A stretch of 64,000 nt of DNA. Source: Ctena decussata. Lineage: Eukaryota > Mollusca > Bivalvia > Lucinida > Lucinidae. The stretch lies in contig OZ022498.1 of the NCBI GenBank assembly GCA_963989385.1, positions 1,123,501 through 1,187,500 of the forward strand, in the 5' to 3' direction. Position numbers and translations under genes: made by a program. Below the pieces are notes generated by a model. That model saw only the letters and a program-made list of their open reading frames with translations. It did no database searches and was not told the DNA's origin. Shown piece after piece: positions 26,937 to 37,520 of this stretch (within the stretch, counting starts at the first letter, position 1; every line of letters starts with the position of its first letter).

Positions 26937-27105
26937 GTAACTTCCTGTTTCCTTCTATGGTCAACTTAGCCCTTTTGAATTGGGTTTCACTCTTATTGGA
27001 AAGAATTTGCTCCCCAAAAAGTGGACCCCCATTGAGAATGGAGGCAAAAATGCAAATGGCAGAGTTGCTTCCCATGAAAGTATAGCCATTCACTTTTAAG
27101 TGTTA
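26937..27105. repeat. Dispersed repeat P, copy 4
   Basis: Contains ACTTTTGTAACTTCCTGTTT, a stretch near AGAATTTGCTCCCC, and ATGGCAGAGTTG. Related to 5860-6055, reversed. Confidence 0.5.
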
Positions 27106-27129
27106 ATGTATGTATGAGGGGCAATAATA

Positions 27130-27363
27130 TGAGCCATGACATGAGAAAACCAACAAAGGGGTGCGCCCAGTGCAGACTCAGGTCAGCCTGGGCATCCGCC
27201 CAGTCTGACCAAGGTCTTCGCTGTCCGCATGGAGTTAGCTTTGGCCCTTAGCTACTCTTTAAGCACTTAGCGAAGAGTCTGATCAGACTGGGAGGATGCC
27301 CAGGCTGGTCTGAGTCTTTGCTGGGCGCACAACCACTTGTTGGTTTTCTCGTGTCGGGGCTCA
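27130..27363. mobile_element. Fold-back MITE family B, copy 4
   Basis: TGAGCCATGACATGAGAAAA at the left and TTTTCTCGTGTCGGGGCTCA at the right, with GATCAGACTGGGAGGATGCC inside. Confidence 0.8.
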
Positions 27364-27624
27364 AATTGTCATTGTAGTGGTCAGATTGAACTTCATAGAG
27401 AAATTGTTGCTAGGAATCACATTTGCCTAAAATTGACTAAATTACTTCATACATATTGGCATGTAAGCAGATCTGATTCTCACCAGTCATGATACTATTT
27501 ATGCCAGTCCATTTTGAGAACAATCATTCATATAATTCATGGCAGCCTGATCATTGATCAGACAACATTTAGTGTTCAAATGATTGTTCTTAAGCTGTAT
27601 GTTTTCCATGTTTTCCTGCCATTT

Positions 27625-27840
27625 TTACAAAGGGGAACAACTTTTGTGACTTCCTATTAGCTTCCATGGATGACAAATTCGTTCAAAAATGGGGTATTAT
27701 TGGGTATACTCTTAAAGGAAAGAATTTGCTCCTCTAGGAGCAAATTCTTCCTTGACGAGTAGACACACATTTCGAAGGGAAGCAACAATGAAAATGGCAG
27801 AGTTCCTTCCCCTAAAAGTGTACCTATTTACCCTAAAACA
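27625..27840. repeat. Dispersed repeat P, copy 5
   Basis: CTTTTGTGACTTCCTATTAG, CTTAAAGGAAAGAATTTGCT and GAAAATGGCAGAGTTC match the other copies. Confidence 0.5.
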
Positions 27841-28084
27841 TCTGGTAGTCAGAGTGGCATGCATTGTATAAAGGATTAGTCTTAAGATAAACTGGCATGA
27901 GTTGACTCAGGACTGGTATTGATAGGATATGTTGGCTTTCAAATACATTTAAAGTGGATGAGTACAGAAACTAATAATATAAATATAACTTAATGCATTA
28001 ATGTTGAGTTGGTATCCCCATATAAAAGACAAAATAAGCCAGAATGAGAAAGTCCAGCATTGTGCAACAAGATGGACTTAAATT

Positions 28085-28316
28085 TGAGTTACATGACAAA
28101 AGCAACAAAATGGCATGTGCGCCCAGCGAAAACTCAGATCAGCTTGAGCATCTGCCCAGTCAGTGTCTTCTTTGTCAGCATGAATGTAGCTTAGACCATT
28201 AGCTATGTTTTACGTGCACAGCAAAGACTCTGATCAGACTGGGTGGATGACCAGGCTGATTCAAGTCTTCGCTGGGAGCACATGCCATTTTGTTGGTTTT
28301 GTTGTGTTGCAGCTCA
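28085..28316. mobile_element. Fold-back MITE family B, copy 5
   Basis: TGAGTTACATGACAAAAGC at the left and GGTTTTGTTGTGTTGCAGCT at the right, with GATCAGACTGGGTGGATG inside. Confidence 0.78.
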
Positions 28317-28594
28317 TATGTATTAGCAAGTATGACCTCTATACCTGGAGACTTGCGATGGTACATTGTTGAGCAAAGACGTCATGGACATGTAGATGCA
28401 GTTGTTTGACTGTTTCAGTTGCTGAACACTTCTCCAGGTACTGACAATTCAAGGACATTCCAGCATTGTTATACACACCAAGGGATAACTTTATCGGTAT
28501 TACATGTGTATTTTTATCAGTGTAGCTAACCCACGTGACTTTAATACCGTTCACGGACTTAATGTAAACAAGTACCAGCGAGGTCTGTAATTAT

Positions 28595-29735
28595 GTACCC
28601 CACCAAAGGTGAGGGGGGACATATTGTTTACAGTGCGGTTCCCGGGCGTCGGCGTGACAGTTTCTTGCGTGCGCGATATCTCTTGAACCAATGGATGGAA
28701 TTTTACCAAACTTGCATGGATACATCATTGGGACAAGTTTAAGAGCTGATTAGATTTTGGTGACCTTGACCTCATTTTCAAGGTTACTGGAGGACTTAGA
28801 TGACAATTTCATATACCCACTTTGTGTGCGTGATATCTCTTGAACCTATGGATGGAATTTCACCAAACTTTCATGGATACGTCATAGGGACAAGTTTAAG
28901 GGCTGATTAGATTTTGGTGACCTTGACCTCATTTTCAAGGTCACTGGAGGAGTTAGATGACAATTTCATGTACCCATGTTATCTCCTAAACCAATGGATG
29001 GAATTTCACCAAACTTGCATGGATTATTGGGACATGTTTAAGAGCTCATTAGATTTTGATGACCTTGACCTTATTTTCAAGGTCACTGGAGGACTTAGAT
29101 GAGAATTTCTTGTACCCACTATATCTCCTGAACCAATGGATAGAATTTCATCAAACTTGCATGGATACATCATTGGGGCAAGTTTAAGAGCCAATTAGAT
29201 TTTGATGACCTTGACCTCATTTTCAAGGTCAATGAAGGACTTAGATGAGAATTTCTTGTACCCACTATATCTCCTGAACCAATGGATTGAACCAAATTTG
29301 CATGGATACATCATTGGGACATGTTTAAAAGCTGATTAGATTTTGATGACCTTGACCTCATTTTCAAGGTCACTGGAGGACTGAGATGACAATTTCCTAT
29401 TACCACAATATCTCATGAGCCAATGGATAGAATTTCACCAAACTTGCTTGGATACATCACTGGGACTAGCTTAAGAGCTGATTTAGATTTTGGCAACCTT
29501 GACCTCATTTTCAAGGTCATTGGAGGACTTAGATGGCAATTTCTTGTACCCATAATATCTCATGAACCAATAGATGGAATTTCACCAAACTTGCATGAAT
29601 ACATCACTGGGACTAGCTTAAGAGCTGATCAGATTCTGGTGACATTGACCTCATTTTCAAGGTCACAGGAGGACTTCATTATAGGGGATGGAAAATGGCC
29701 TGTTGGGGGATATCAGTTTTTCTCTGAAAAACACT
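28595..29735. repeat. Tandem family with paired TGACCTTGA/TCAAGGTCA sites
   Basis: Seven units of about 130-157 bases, each with GAATTTCACCAAACTTGCAT and, about 60 bases on, the inverted pair TGACCTTGA..TCAAGGTCA spaced by 8 bases. Five units keep the first site exactly and six the second. A left hairpin-like start (CCCCACCAAAGGTGAGGGGG) and a GC-rich leader precede the units. Short open frames are artefacts. Confidence 0.8.
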
Positions 29736-29756
29736 TCTAGTTTTTCTTATTTTCCT

Positions 29757-30017
29757 TATTATAGAGCGGATTGACATGGGATAAAGTGCAAAGTACTGGG
29801 CTTAACTTCTGCTGTTTGAAGAAGCCTGCTAAGAAAGCACATCTTGCTTAATTAGGTACAAATTCTTCACCAAATCTGTTGTGTTTGAATTTCTGGGTTA
29901 TGGGCAAGCATTTATACGTCTCCAAGCAAGATGTGCCTTCAGTGCTAGCAGCATTCAAACAACAGAAGTTAAGCCCAGTACTCTTCACTTTACCCCAAGT
30001 CAATCCATTCTGTAATA
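29757..30017. mobile_element. 261-bp MITE with about 85-base inverted arms
   Basis: GGATTGACATGGGATAAAGT near the left pairs with the TTTACCCCAAGTCAATCC region at the right. AAGTACTGGGCTTAACTTCT pairs with AGAAGTTAAGCCCAGTACT. The two sides read as near-complements over most of their length. No coding content. Confidence 0.75.
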
Positions 30018-30129
30018 AAAAAATATCAGGAAAATACAGACCTCTGTCATACTTTGATATATATGAAAAGTCTGTGAACTTTATAAAAAAAGTCATGTGG
30101 GTCAGCTACACTGATTATCTGCTGGTTTA

Positions 30130-30240
30130 TACATGTATTGTCAAGTGGAATGCTCTTCCTGAGTCTGTTACATGCCTGTTGAGTCTTGATGTATTCCAGA
30201 CTGCAGTGGGCAGTCAAACCATAGATCTCAGATAGCTGGT
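30130..30240 (+). pseudogene. LINE ORF2 C-terminal scrap
   Basis: The frame reads VKWNALPESV..LSLDVFQTAVGS, resembling the W N.LPE..V....SL..FK..L end of jockey/CR1-type LINE ORF2. Only this tail is visible. Confidence 0.6.
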
Positions 30241-31793
30241 TTTTATACGCCCGTTTTGAAAAAACGGACGTATTATGTCATGGCGCTGTCCGTCCGTCCA
30301 TCTGTCTGTCCGTCCGTTCATCCGTAAACATTCTTGTGCACGCCATAACTCAGTAACCGTTTGGGATATCTTCATGAAATTTTGTAGGCATATGTATTAG
30401 GTAGGGGGAACGTGTCGTGTACAAGAAAGGTTGCTCTCCCTTCCTTGGTTTCAAAGTTATGCCCCTTTGATTGTTTTTTTACCCTACAGGTCTTGTGCGT
30501 GACAGAACTAGATAACTGTTTGGGATATCTTCATGAAACTTCATAGCAATGTGTATGAAGTCCCAACGATGTGTTGCGTACAACAATGGTTGCTCTCCCT
30601 TCTTTTCTGAGTTACATCCCTTTTATTAGTTCTTTTCGGCTGTTTTTGTGTTTACTTATGTTGTGCATACATTAACTCAGTAACTGTTTGGAATATTATG
30701 ATGAAACTTTATAGCAATGTGCATGATCACAAGATAATATGTCGCACATAAGAATGGTTTCTCCCCCTTTCTTAATTTTGGAGTAAACTCCCTTTCCTCC
30801 GTCCATAAACATTCTTGTGTGCGCCATAACTCAGTAACCATTTGGGATATCTTCATGAAATTTTGTAGGCATATGTAGTAGGTAGGGGGAATGTATCGCA
30901 TACACGAATGGTTGCACCCCCTTCCTTAGTTTCAAAGTTATGCCCCTTTGATTGTTTTTTTCCCCTGCAGGTCTTGTGCATGCCATAACTAGATAACTGT
31001 TTGGGATATCTTCATGAAACTTCATAGAAATGTGTATGAAGTCCCAACGATGTGTCGCGTACAACAATGGTTGCTCTCCCTTTCTTCGTTACTGAGTTAC
31101 ATCCCTTTTATTAGTTCTTTTCGGCTATTTTTGTGTATACTTATGTTGTGCATACATTAACTCAGTAACTGTTTGGAATATCATGATGAAACTTTATAGC
31201 AATGTGCATGATCACAAGATGATGTGTCACATATAGGAATGGTTGCTTCCCCTTTCTTAATTTTGGAGTAACCTCCCTTTGATCATTATTTATAGGCATT
31301 TCCATTCACTTCATATCTCCTTAACCCTTTGAAATATTAGAATGAAACTTTGTAGGAATGTGTGTAATAATGGGGCAATGAATCCTGAGCAAGAACCATG
31401 ACTCTGGCTTGCTTACTGGATTATCTGCCGATGCATAAATTTCCTGTTTACTCTGTAACTCCTTAACCGTTTAGAATATTAGAAACACAACTTTATCGAG
31501 ATGTGTATATTGTCAAGGGAATGTATTAGAACCAAGAATGGTATATTTAGTATATTTAGTATATGAATTATCTCCCTTGTTTGACTTTGGCATTACTCAA
31601 CTTAGGAGCCACTTCACCTTGGAAGCTGATTTTTGGTATACTAATAGTATTTGATGTGTTAAATATTCAAATAATGTTGCCGTCATTTATTAAAGTGTGG
31701 TTTCCCCTGTTTGTCTGCCTGTCTGTCCTTTTGTAAACAATCTTTTATGACATTAAAACGGGCGTATTATGCGCCGCTTGCGAAGCCCTTGTT
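30241..31793. repeat. Internally tandem 'ACGCCCGTTTT' family
   Basis: Starts with a hairpin (CGCCCGTTTTGAAAAAACGG) and a TCCGTCCATCTGTCTGTCCG leader. About 480-base composite units follow: compare 30327 and 30806, CATTCTTGTG..CGCCATAACTCAGTAAC. It ends with AAAACGGGCGTATTATGCGC near 31760. Confidence 0.78.
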
Positions 31794-33063
31794 GACCCAA
31801 TTTTATCACTTCTGAACTTTATTAACTTATCATCCTTCATCATTCCAATTGTCATACTTCATAAACCTCGGTGTCATGCTTTTATCTATAAACCCCTTGC
31901 AGAGGAGTGTTTTACAACTGTTTCTTGAGACAAGACACTTTAACATGAATGAGAGTACCTCCATGTTTTCCCACCATTTTTAGCTCACCTTAGCCAGTGG
32001 CGCTGGGGGAGCTAAAAGCATGGGCAGGCTCCATCCTTGTCCGTTGTTATCATCTGTATGTCTGTCCACAAGTTCAAAGAATTCTCCTTTGAAACCACTG
32101 TTCAGGCCGATTGTAACCGGATTTCATATGTAGCTTCTAGAGGTCATGGGAACGAAAAGTGGTTCTTGGTTACATGATCAACATGGCTGCCACACCCATA
32201 TATGGTAACCTATAAAAATCTTCTACAGAGCCAATGGCCTTGAAACTTGGTATGTAGTGGCATTAGTTACACAAGTACTACCAAGATGGTTCAAATGATA
32301 ATTTTGGGTCAACCTTGACCTTTTTTATGGTAAGGTCAACTTTACTTTCTGGTGCTTTATATGCAAAAATGCTAAAACATAGGATTTCATGGCATTGTTG
32401 AAGTTTTTGGTAAAAAAATTAGTATATAGTACTCTTGAGTACATGAAGATTGGTGAGTACAAGAGGTCAAGGTCATTCTTTGACCCTGGTCTCTCTCTTA
32501 TATTTCAACTGTTTCAAACATCTGCCACTGGGCCAGTTTTAACTAAATTTTATATAGAGCATCCAAGGGCTGAGGGAACAAAATTGTTTTCATCATGGCC
32601 ACCACGCCCCCATATATGGTTAAGCTTTTGAAAATCTTCTTCTCCAGAACCAACAGACAGATGGCCTTGAAACTTAATATGTAGCATTGGATACTTGAGT
32701 ACTACTAAATGATGACCTGGGTTGACCTTGACCTTTTTTACAGCAAGGTCAAATACGGGAAGATGATAGAACATAGATTTCATGGAAAATTTTAAAATTT
32801 TGAAGATTTTTGCATAAAAAGTGAAATATACAGTCATCTTTAGGAGAACATTTAGATTTGTAAGTGCTGGAAGGCAAGGTCACTCTTTGACCTTTTCACT
32901 CTGGACTGTCTTATTTTGACAGTTTCAAACATCCCCATAAAAGCCATTGGGCCAGTTGTAACAAAATTTTGTATAGAGCCTCCAGCGGCTAAGGAACGGA
33001 AAATTTGTTTAAACCATTAGGTCACATGACCAACATGGCAGCCATGCACATACACGTATATGG

Positions 33064-33256
33064 TTGGTTGGTTGGTTGATCTGATGCTTAACATCCACGG
33101 TAAACAACTAAGGTCAAGTCGGGACGGTCAGTTAACCTAACCACACTATTCCTGGGCAGGCTTAGACCTCCTAAGCGGTTAACCAGTACTAAGTGCACAT
33201 ACTTTCGCCAGTAACTGACAACTGCCCTTCTTGAATCAGCGGAAGGAGAAACGAAA
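33064..33256 (-). mobile_element. Headless SINE family 1, copy in duplicated unit 1
   Basis: Same body and (AACC)n tail as 17227-17500, but the tRNA-like head is missing. GTATATGGT occurs on both sides, so a 5'-truncated insertion is likely. Confidence 0.8.
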
Positions 33257-34129
33257 GTATATGGTAAAAACCTTTGAAATCTTCTTCTCCAGAACCAATG
33301 GACTGATGGTCTTGAAAGTTGGTATGTAAACTTTACGTCCTAGAGTACTATTTAGATTTTTTTTATGATGACCTTTGGTTGACCTTGACCATTTATACAG
33401 CAAGTTCAAATACGGGAAAATACAAGAACATAAGATTTCATGTATTATTTCAGTCAAAAAAATTGGTATATACATTCATCTTAATAAGTACATGAAGATT
33501 TGTGAGTACAAGAGGTCAAGGTCAATTAGCTTTGATCCTTGACTCTCATATTTTGACAATTTCAAAACCTCAGAAGCCACAGGGCGAACTGTAACTAGAT
33601 TTTATACAGAGTCTCCATGGGCTGGGGGATTTGAAATTTGTTCAAATGGTCCAGGTCTGACACATGACCAAAATGGTGGCTGTGCCCATTATATGATGAA
33701 AGCCTTTAAATATCTTCTCCAGAACCAACTGACCCATGACCTTAAAACTTGCTATGTAGCATCGGGTACTCGTGTACTACCAAGATTGTTGAAATGATGA
33801 CATTGGATTGACCTTGGCCTTTTTTTAAGGCAAGGTCAAATTTGAGAAAGTCCTGGAACATAAAATTTCATGGAAAGTTTTTACAATTTTGGCTTAAAAA
33901 TTGGTATATAAGGTTGTCCTAATGAGTACATGAAGATTTGTAAATACAAGAGGTTAAGGTCATGCTTTGACTTTTGACCCAGGACTCATATTTTGACAAT
34001 TTGAGACATCTTCTCAAAAGCCACTGGGCCAAATTTCATATAGAGCCTCCAGGGGCTGAGCGAACGAAAAGTGTTCAAACTGTCAGGTCACATGACCAAC
34101 ATGGCAGCCATGCACATACACGTATATGG

Positions 34130-34322
34130 TTGGTTGGTTGGTTGATCTGATGCTTAACATCCACGGTAAACAACTAAGGTCAAGTCGGGACGGTCAGTTA
34201 ACCTAACCACACTATTCCTGGGCAGGCTTAGACCTCCTAAGCGGTTAACCAGTACTAAGTGCACATACTTTCGCCAGTAACTGACAACTGCCCTTCTTGA
34301 ATCAGCGGAAGGAGAAACGAAA
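34130..34322 (-). mobile_element. Headless SINE family 1, copy in duplicated unit 2
   Basis: Lies exactly 1,066 bases after the copy at 33064 with identical junctions, so it was copied by the segmental duplication rather than inserted separately. Confidence 0.8.
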
Positions 34323-36094
34323 GTATATGGTAAAAACCTTTGAAATCTTCTTCTCCAGAACCAATGGACTGATGGTCTTGAAAGTTGGTATGTAAACTTT
34401 ACGTCCTAGAGTACTATTTAGATTTTTTTTATGATGACCTTTGGTTGACCTTGACCATTTATACAGCAAGTTCAAATACGGGAAAATACAAGAACATAAG
34501 ATTTCATGTATTATTTCAGTCAAAAAAATTGGTATATACATTCATCTTAATAAGTACATGAAGATTTGTGAGTACAAGAGGTCAAGGTCAATTAGCTTTG
34601 ATCCTTGACTCTCATATTTTGACAATTTCAAAACCTCAGAAGCCACAGGGCGAACTGTAACTAGATTTTATACAGAGTCTCCATGGGCTGGGGGATTTGA
34701 AATTTGTTCAAATGGTCCAGGTCTGACACATGACCAAAATGGTGGCTGTGCCCATTATATGATGAAAGCCTTTAAATATCTTCTCCAGAACCAACTGACC
34801 CATGACCTTAAAACTTGCTATGTAGCATCGGGTACTCGTGTACTACCAAGATTGTTGAAATGATGACATTGGATTGACCTTGGCCTTTTTTTAAGGCAAG
34901 GTCAAATTTGAGAAAGTCCTGGAACATAAAATTTCATGGAAAGTTTTTACAATTTTGGCCTAAAAATTGGTATATAAGGTTGTCCTAATGAGTACATGAA
35001 GATTTGTAAATACAAGAGGTTAAGGTCATGCTTTGACTTTTGACCCAGGACTCATATTTTGACAATTTGAGACATCTTCTCAAAAGCCACTGGGCCAAAT
35101 TTCATATAGAGCCTCCAGGGGCTGAGCGAACGAAAAGTGTTCAAACTGTCAGGTCACATGACCAACATGTCGACCATGCCCAAATACAGTAAAACCCTTT
35201 AAAAATCTTCTTCTCCAGAACCAGCTGACAGATGGCCTTGAAACTTGGTATGTAGCAGTGGGACTTCGAGTACTACTAAGAATGTTCCAATGATAACCTT
35301 GGACCAAGATTGTTCAAATGATGACCTTGGGGTGACCTTGACCTTTTATATGGCAAGGTCAAATATAGAAGATGGTAGAACATAAGATTTCATGGAAAGT
35401 TTTGAAGATTTTGGCCAAACATTGGGTTGACCCAGACTTTATTTTTTGGCAAGCTCAAATTTGCTTTCTTGTGCATGTGACCGTCTGTTGGAAAAGAGTT
35501 GCTTTTTTTTGTTCTTTCGTGAACTTTTGTCACTTTTTGTGTGTGTGCTTCTTTCCCTTTTGGTTTTGAGAGCGGGATGTCACATGGGATTTGATTTTAT
35601 TAATTCCTGATCATTGCCTATCTTTTTACTTTTTGTATTGGAAAATGCTTAAACATAGAACTTGTAGAAGATTTTGGTGCAAAGTTAAGAAATACAGTCT
35701 GAGAACATGAACATTATTTAGCAATAGAGGTCAAGGTTCATTGACCTTTAAACAATGTCTCCGAATCTTTTCAGTCGCAAACAGGGTTTCATTGACCACA
35801 TCATTTCATTGTCGCCCACCCATCATCCTGATATGAAATACAGTTGAAAAGGGTGTAAAATCCCAATTCATTTATCCATACAGTTTCAAACTGTCAAGTT
35901 TGTTCAAATGATGACTAGTTTGAGGTTTGACCTTGTTACCCAGGTGAGGGATATAGGGCCTCATGGCCCTCTTATTACACAGAGTCACAACATTTGTGAC
36001 TTCCTCAAAAAGTTGTCAACTCCCTTTGAGAAGGGCAGCAAAAATGAAATGGCAGAGTTAGTTCCCCTGAAAGCATAGCCGTACTTTCTTTTTC

Positions 36095-37403
36095 TTATAA
36101 TTATTCCCCCCAACTTTGAAGAAGTTGAGGGGGCATATTGGTTTGGGCCTGACCTTCCCTCGGCCTGAAATAACACTTTAGAGTGGTCTTTTTTTTCAAG
36201 AACCGTAATTCCTGGGCCTTGATATCTTATGGATGGGTAGACCATAAAAAATTAGCAGGCCTACTTATGCCCTCTCAAAAAATTAAATGAAAGTTTGTTT
36301 CCAGAATCCTGGGAAAACCACTGTAGCTAGGATACTCATATTTGGCATACAGCTAGGGGCTAAGGTATGGATCAGCTGATTAACTTTTGGGCCTTGATAT
36401 CTTATGGATGGGTAGACCATAAAAAATTAGCAGGCCTACTTATGCCCTCTCAAAAAATTAAATGAAAGTTTGTTTCCAGAATCCTGGGAAAACCACTGTA
36501 GCTAGGATACTCATATTTGGCATACAGCTAGGGGCTAAGGTATGGATCAGCTGATTAACTTTTGGGTAAGTTTGTAAATATTTGACTGAATTATGCCCCT
36601 TTGTTAACTTTGGCATTGTCCCAACTTTTGAACCGTTTAATCTAGACTTGATTTTTGGTTTACTAATAGTATTTGACGTGTTGATCATTTTCATGATGGG
36701 CATGTTATGTTGCATTCATTATTGACAGAGTTATGTCCCCTTTTTTATTTTTATAAAACACTGTAAGGATGATCCATTACTCAAGAACCATAACTGCTGG
36801 AGTTTTGATAATTCATAGGTGAATAGACCACAAATTATTAGCAGATCTATATTTTTGTTTGTTTGTTGGCCTCGTACTTACAGAGCTATGCCCCTTTTGC
36901 AAAAAATGTAATAAAAGTCTGTTCCTAAAATCCTGGAAAAACTGTTTGAGCTAGGATAACCACACCTGGCATAAGGCTAGGGGCTAAGGTATAGATCACC
37001 TAATTAACTTTAGGCTAATTTCATAAATATGAATTATGCCCCTTTGTTATCTTTGGCATTTTTCTAACTTTAAAACTGTTTGACCTAGAACCGTGATGTT
37101 TGGTACACATATAGTATTTGATATATTGCTCATCCTGATGATTGTTGCATTGTGTTGCAACATGTGTTGGCAGAGCTATGTCTCTTTTCTTGTTTGTACA
37201 AACAGTGACCTATATGTATTTATATAGGTCACTGGTACAAAGCATTGTAGGGATGACATATTACTCAAGAACCATAACTGCTGCGGTCATGATAATTTCC
37301 AGGTAAATAAACCTTAAAAAGGAGTAGACCTGTATTTTTGTTTCTTTTCATCGAGTCGGGCATATAGTGGGGGTATAGTGTTTTACAAATATATTTTCTA
37401 GTT
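36095..37403. repeat. Internally tandem 'GGGGGCAT' family, second copy
   Basis: Starts CCCCCCAACTTTGAAGAAGT then TGAGGGGGCATATTGGTTTG, and ends GGGGGTATAGTGTTTTAC..TTTTCTAGTTAC. Both ends match 22889-26936. It contains a perfect 175-base tandem duplication (36214-36388 and 36389-36563). Confidence 0.75.
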
Positions 37404-37520
37404 ACCTTTGGTTTAAAATGTTGGATTTTAGGTGCAGTACTTGCTTGTCTGCGCAGAGAGTTTTACAGGTTTCTTTTAAATTGTTAGGGAAACTAATTTC
37501 ATGACGTTTGTTTCTTAATG

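Larger units (their letters stand above)
31981..35975. repeat. Internally tandem 'AGCTCACCTTAGCC' family with segmental duplication
   Basis: The left end is TAGCTCACCTTAGCC..GGGGGAGCTAAAA. Units carry CCTTGAAACTTGGTATGTAG and TTGACCTTGACC..AAGGTCAA. The right end is GCCTCATGGCCCTCTTATT. Segments 33021-34086 and 34087-35152 are near-identical tandem copies. Related pieces lie at 41620-42150 and 48535-49230. Confidence 0.78.

Noticed and set aside
29879..30235. 118-residue plus-strand frame as a gene
   Set aside because: The first half is one arm of a MITE and the end is a LINE ORF2 scrap.
22889..37403. CRISPR-like repeat-spacer arrays
   Set aside because: Units are long, diverged and without unique spacers, and the genome is clearly eukaryotic.
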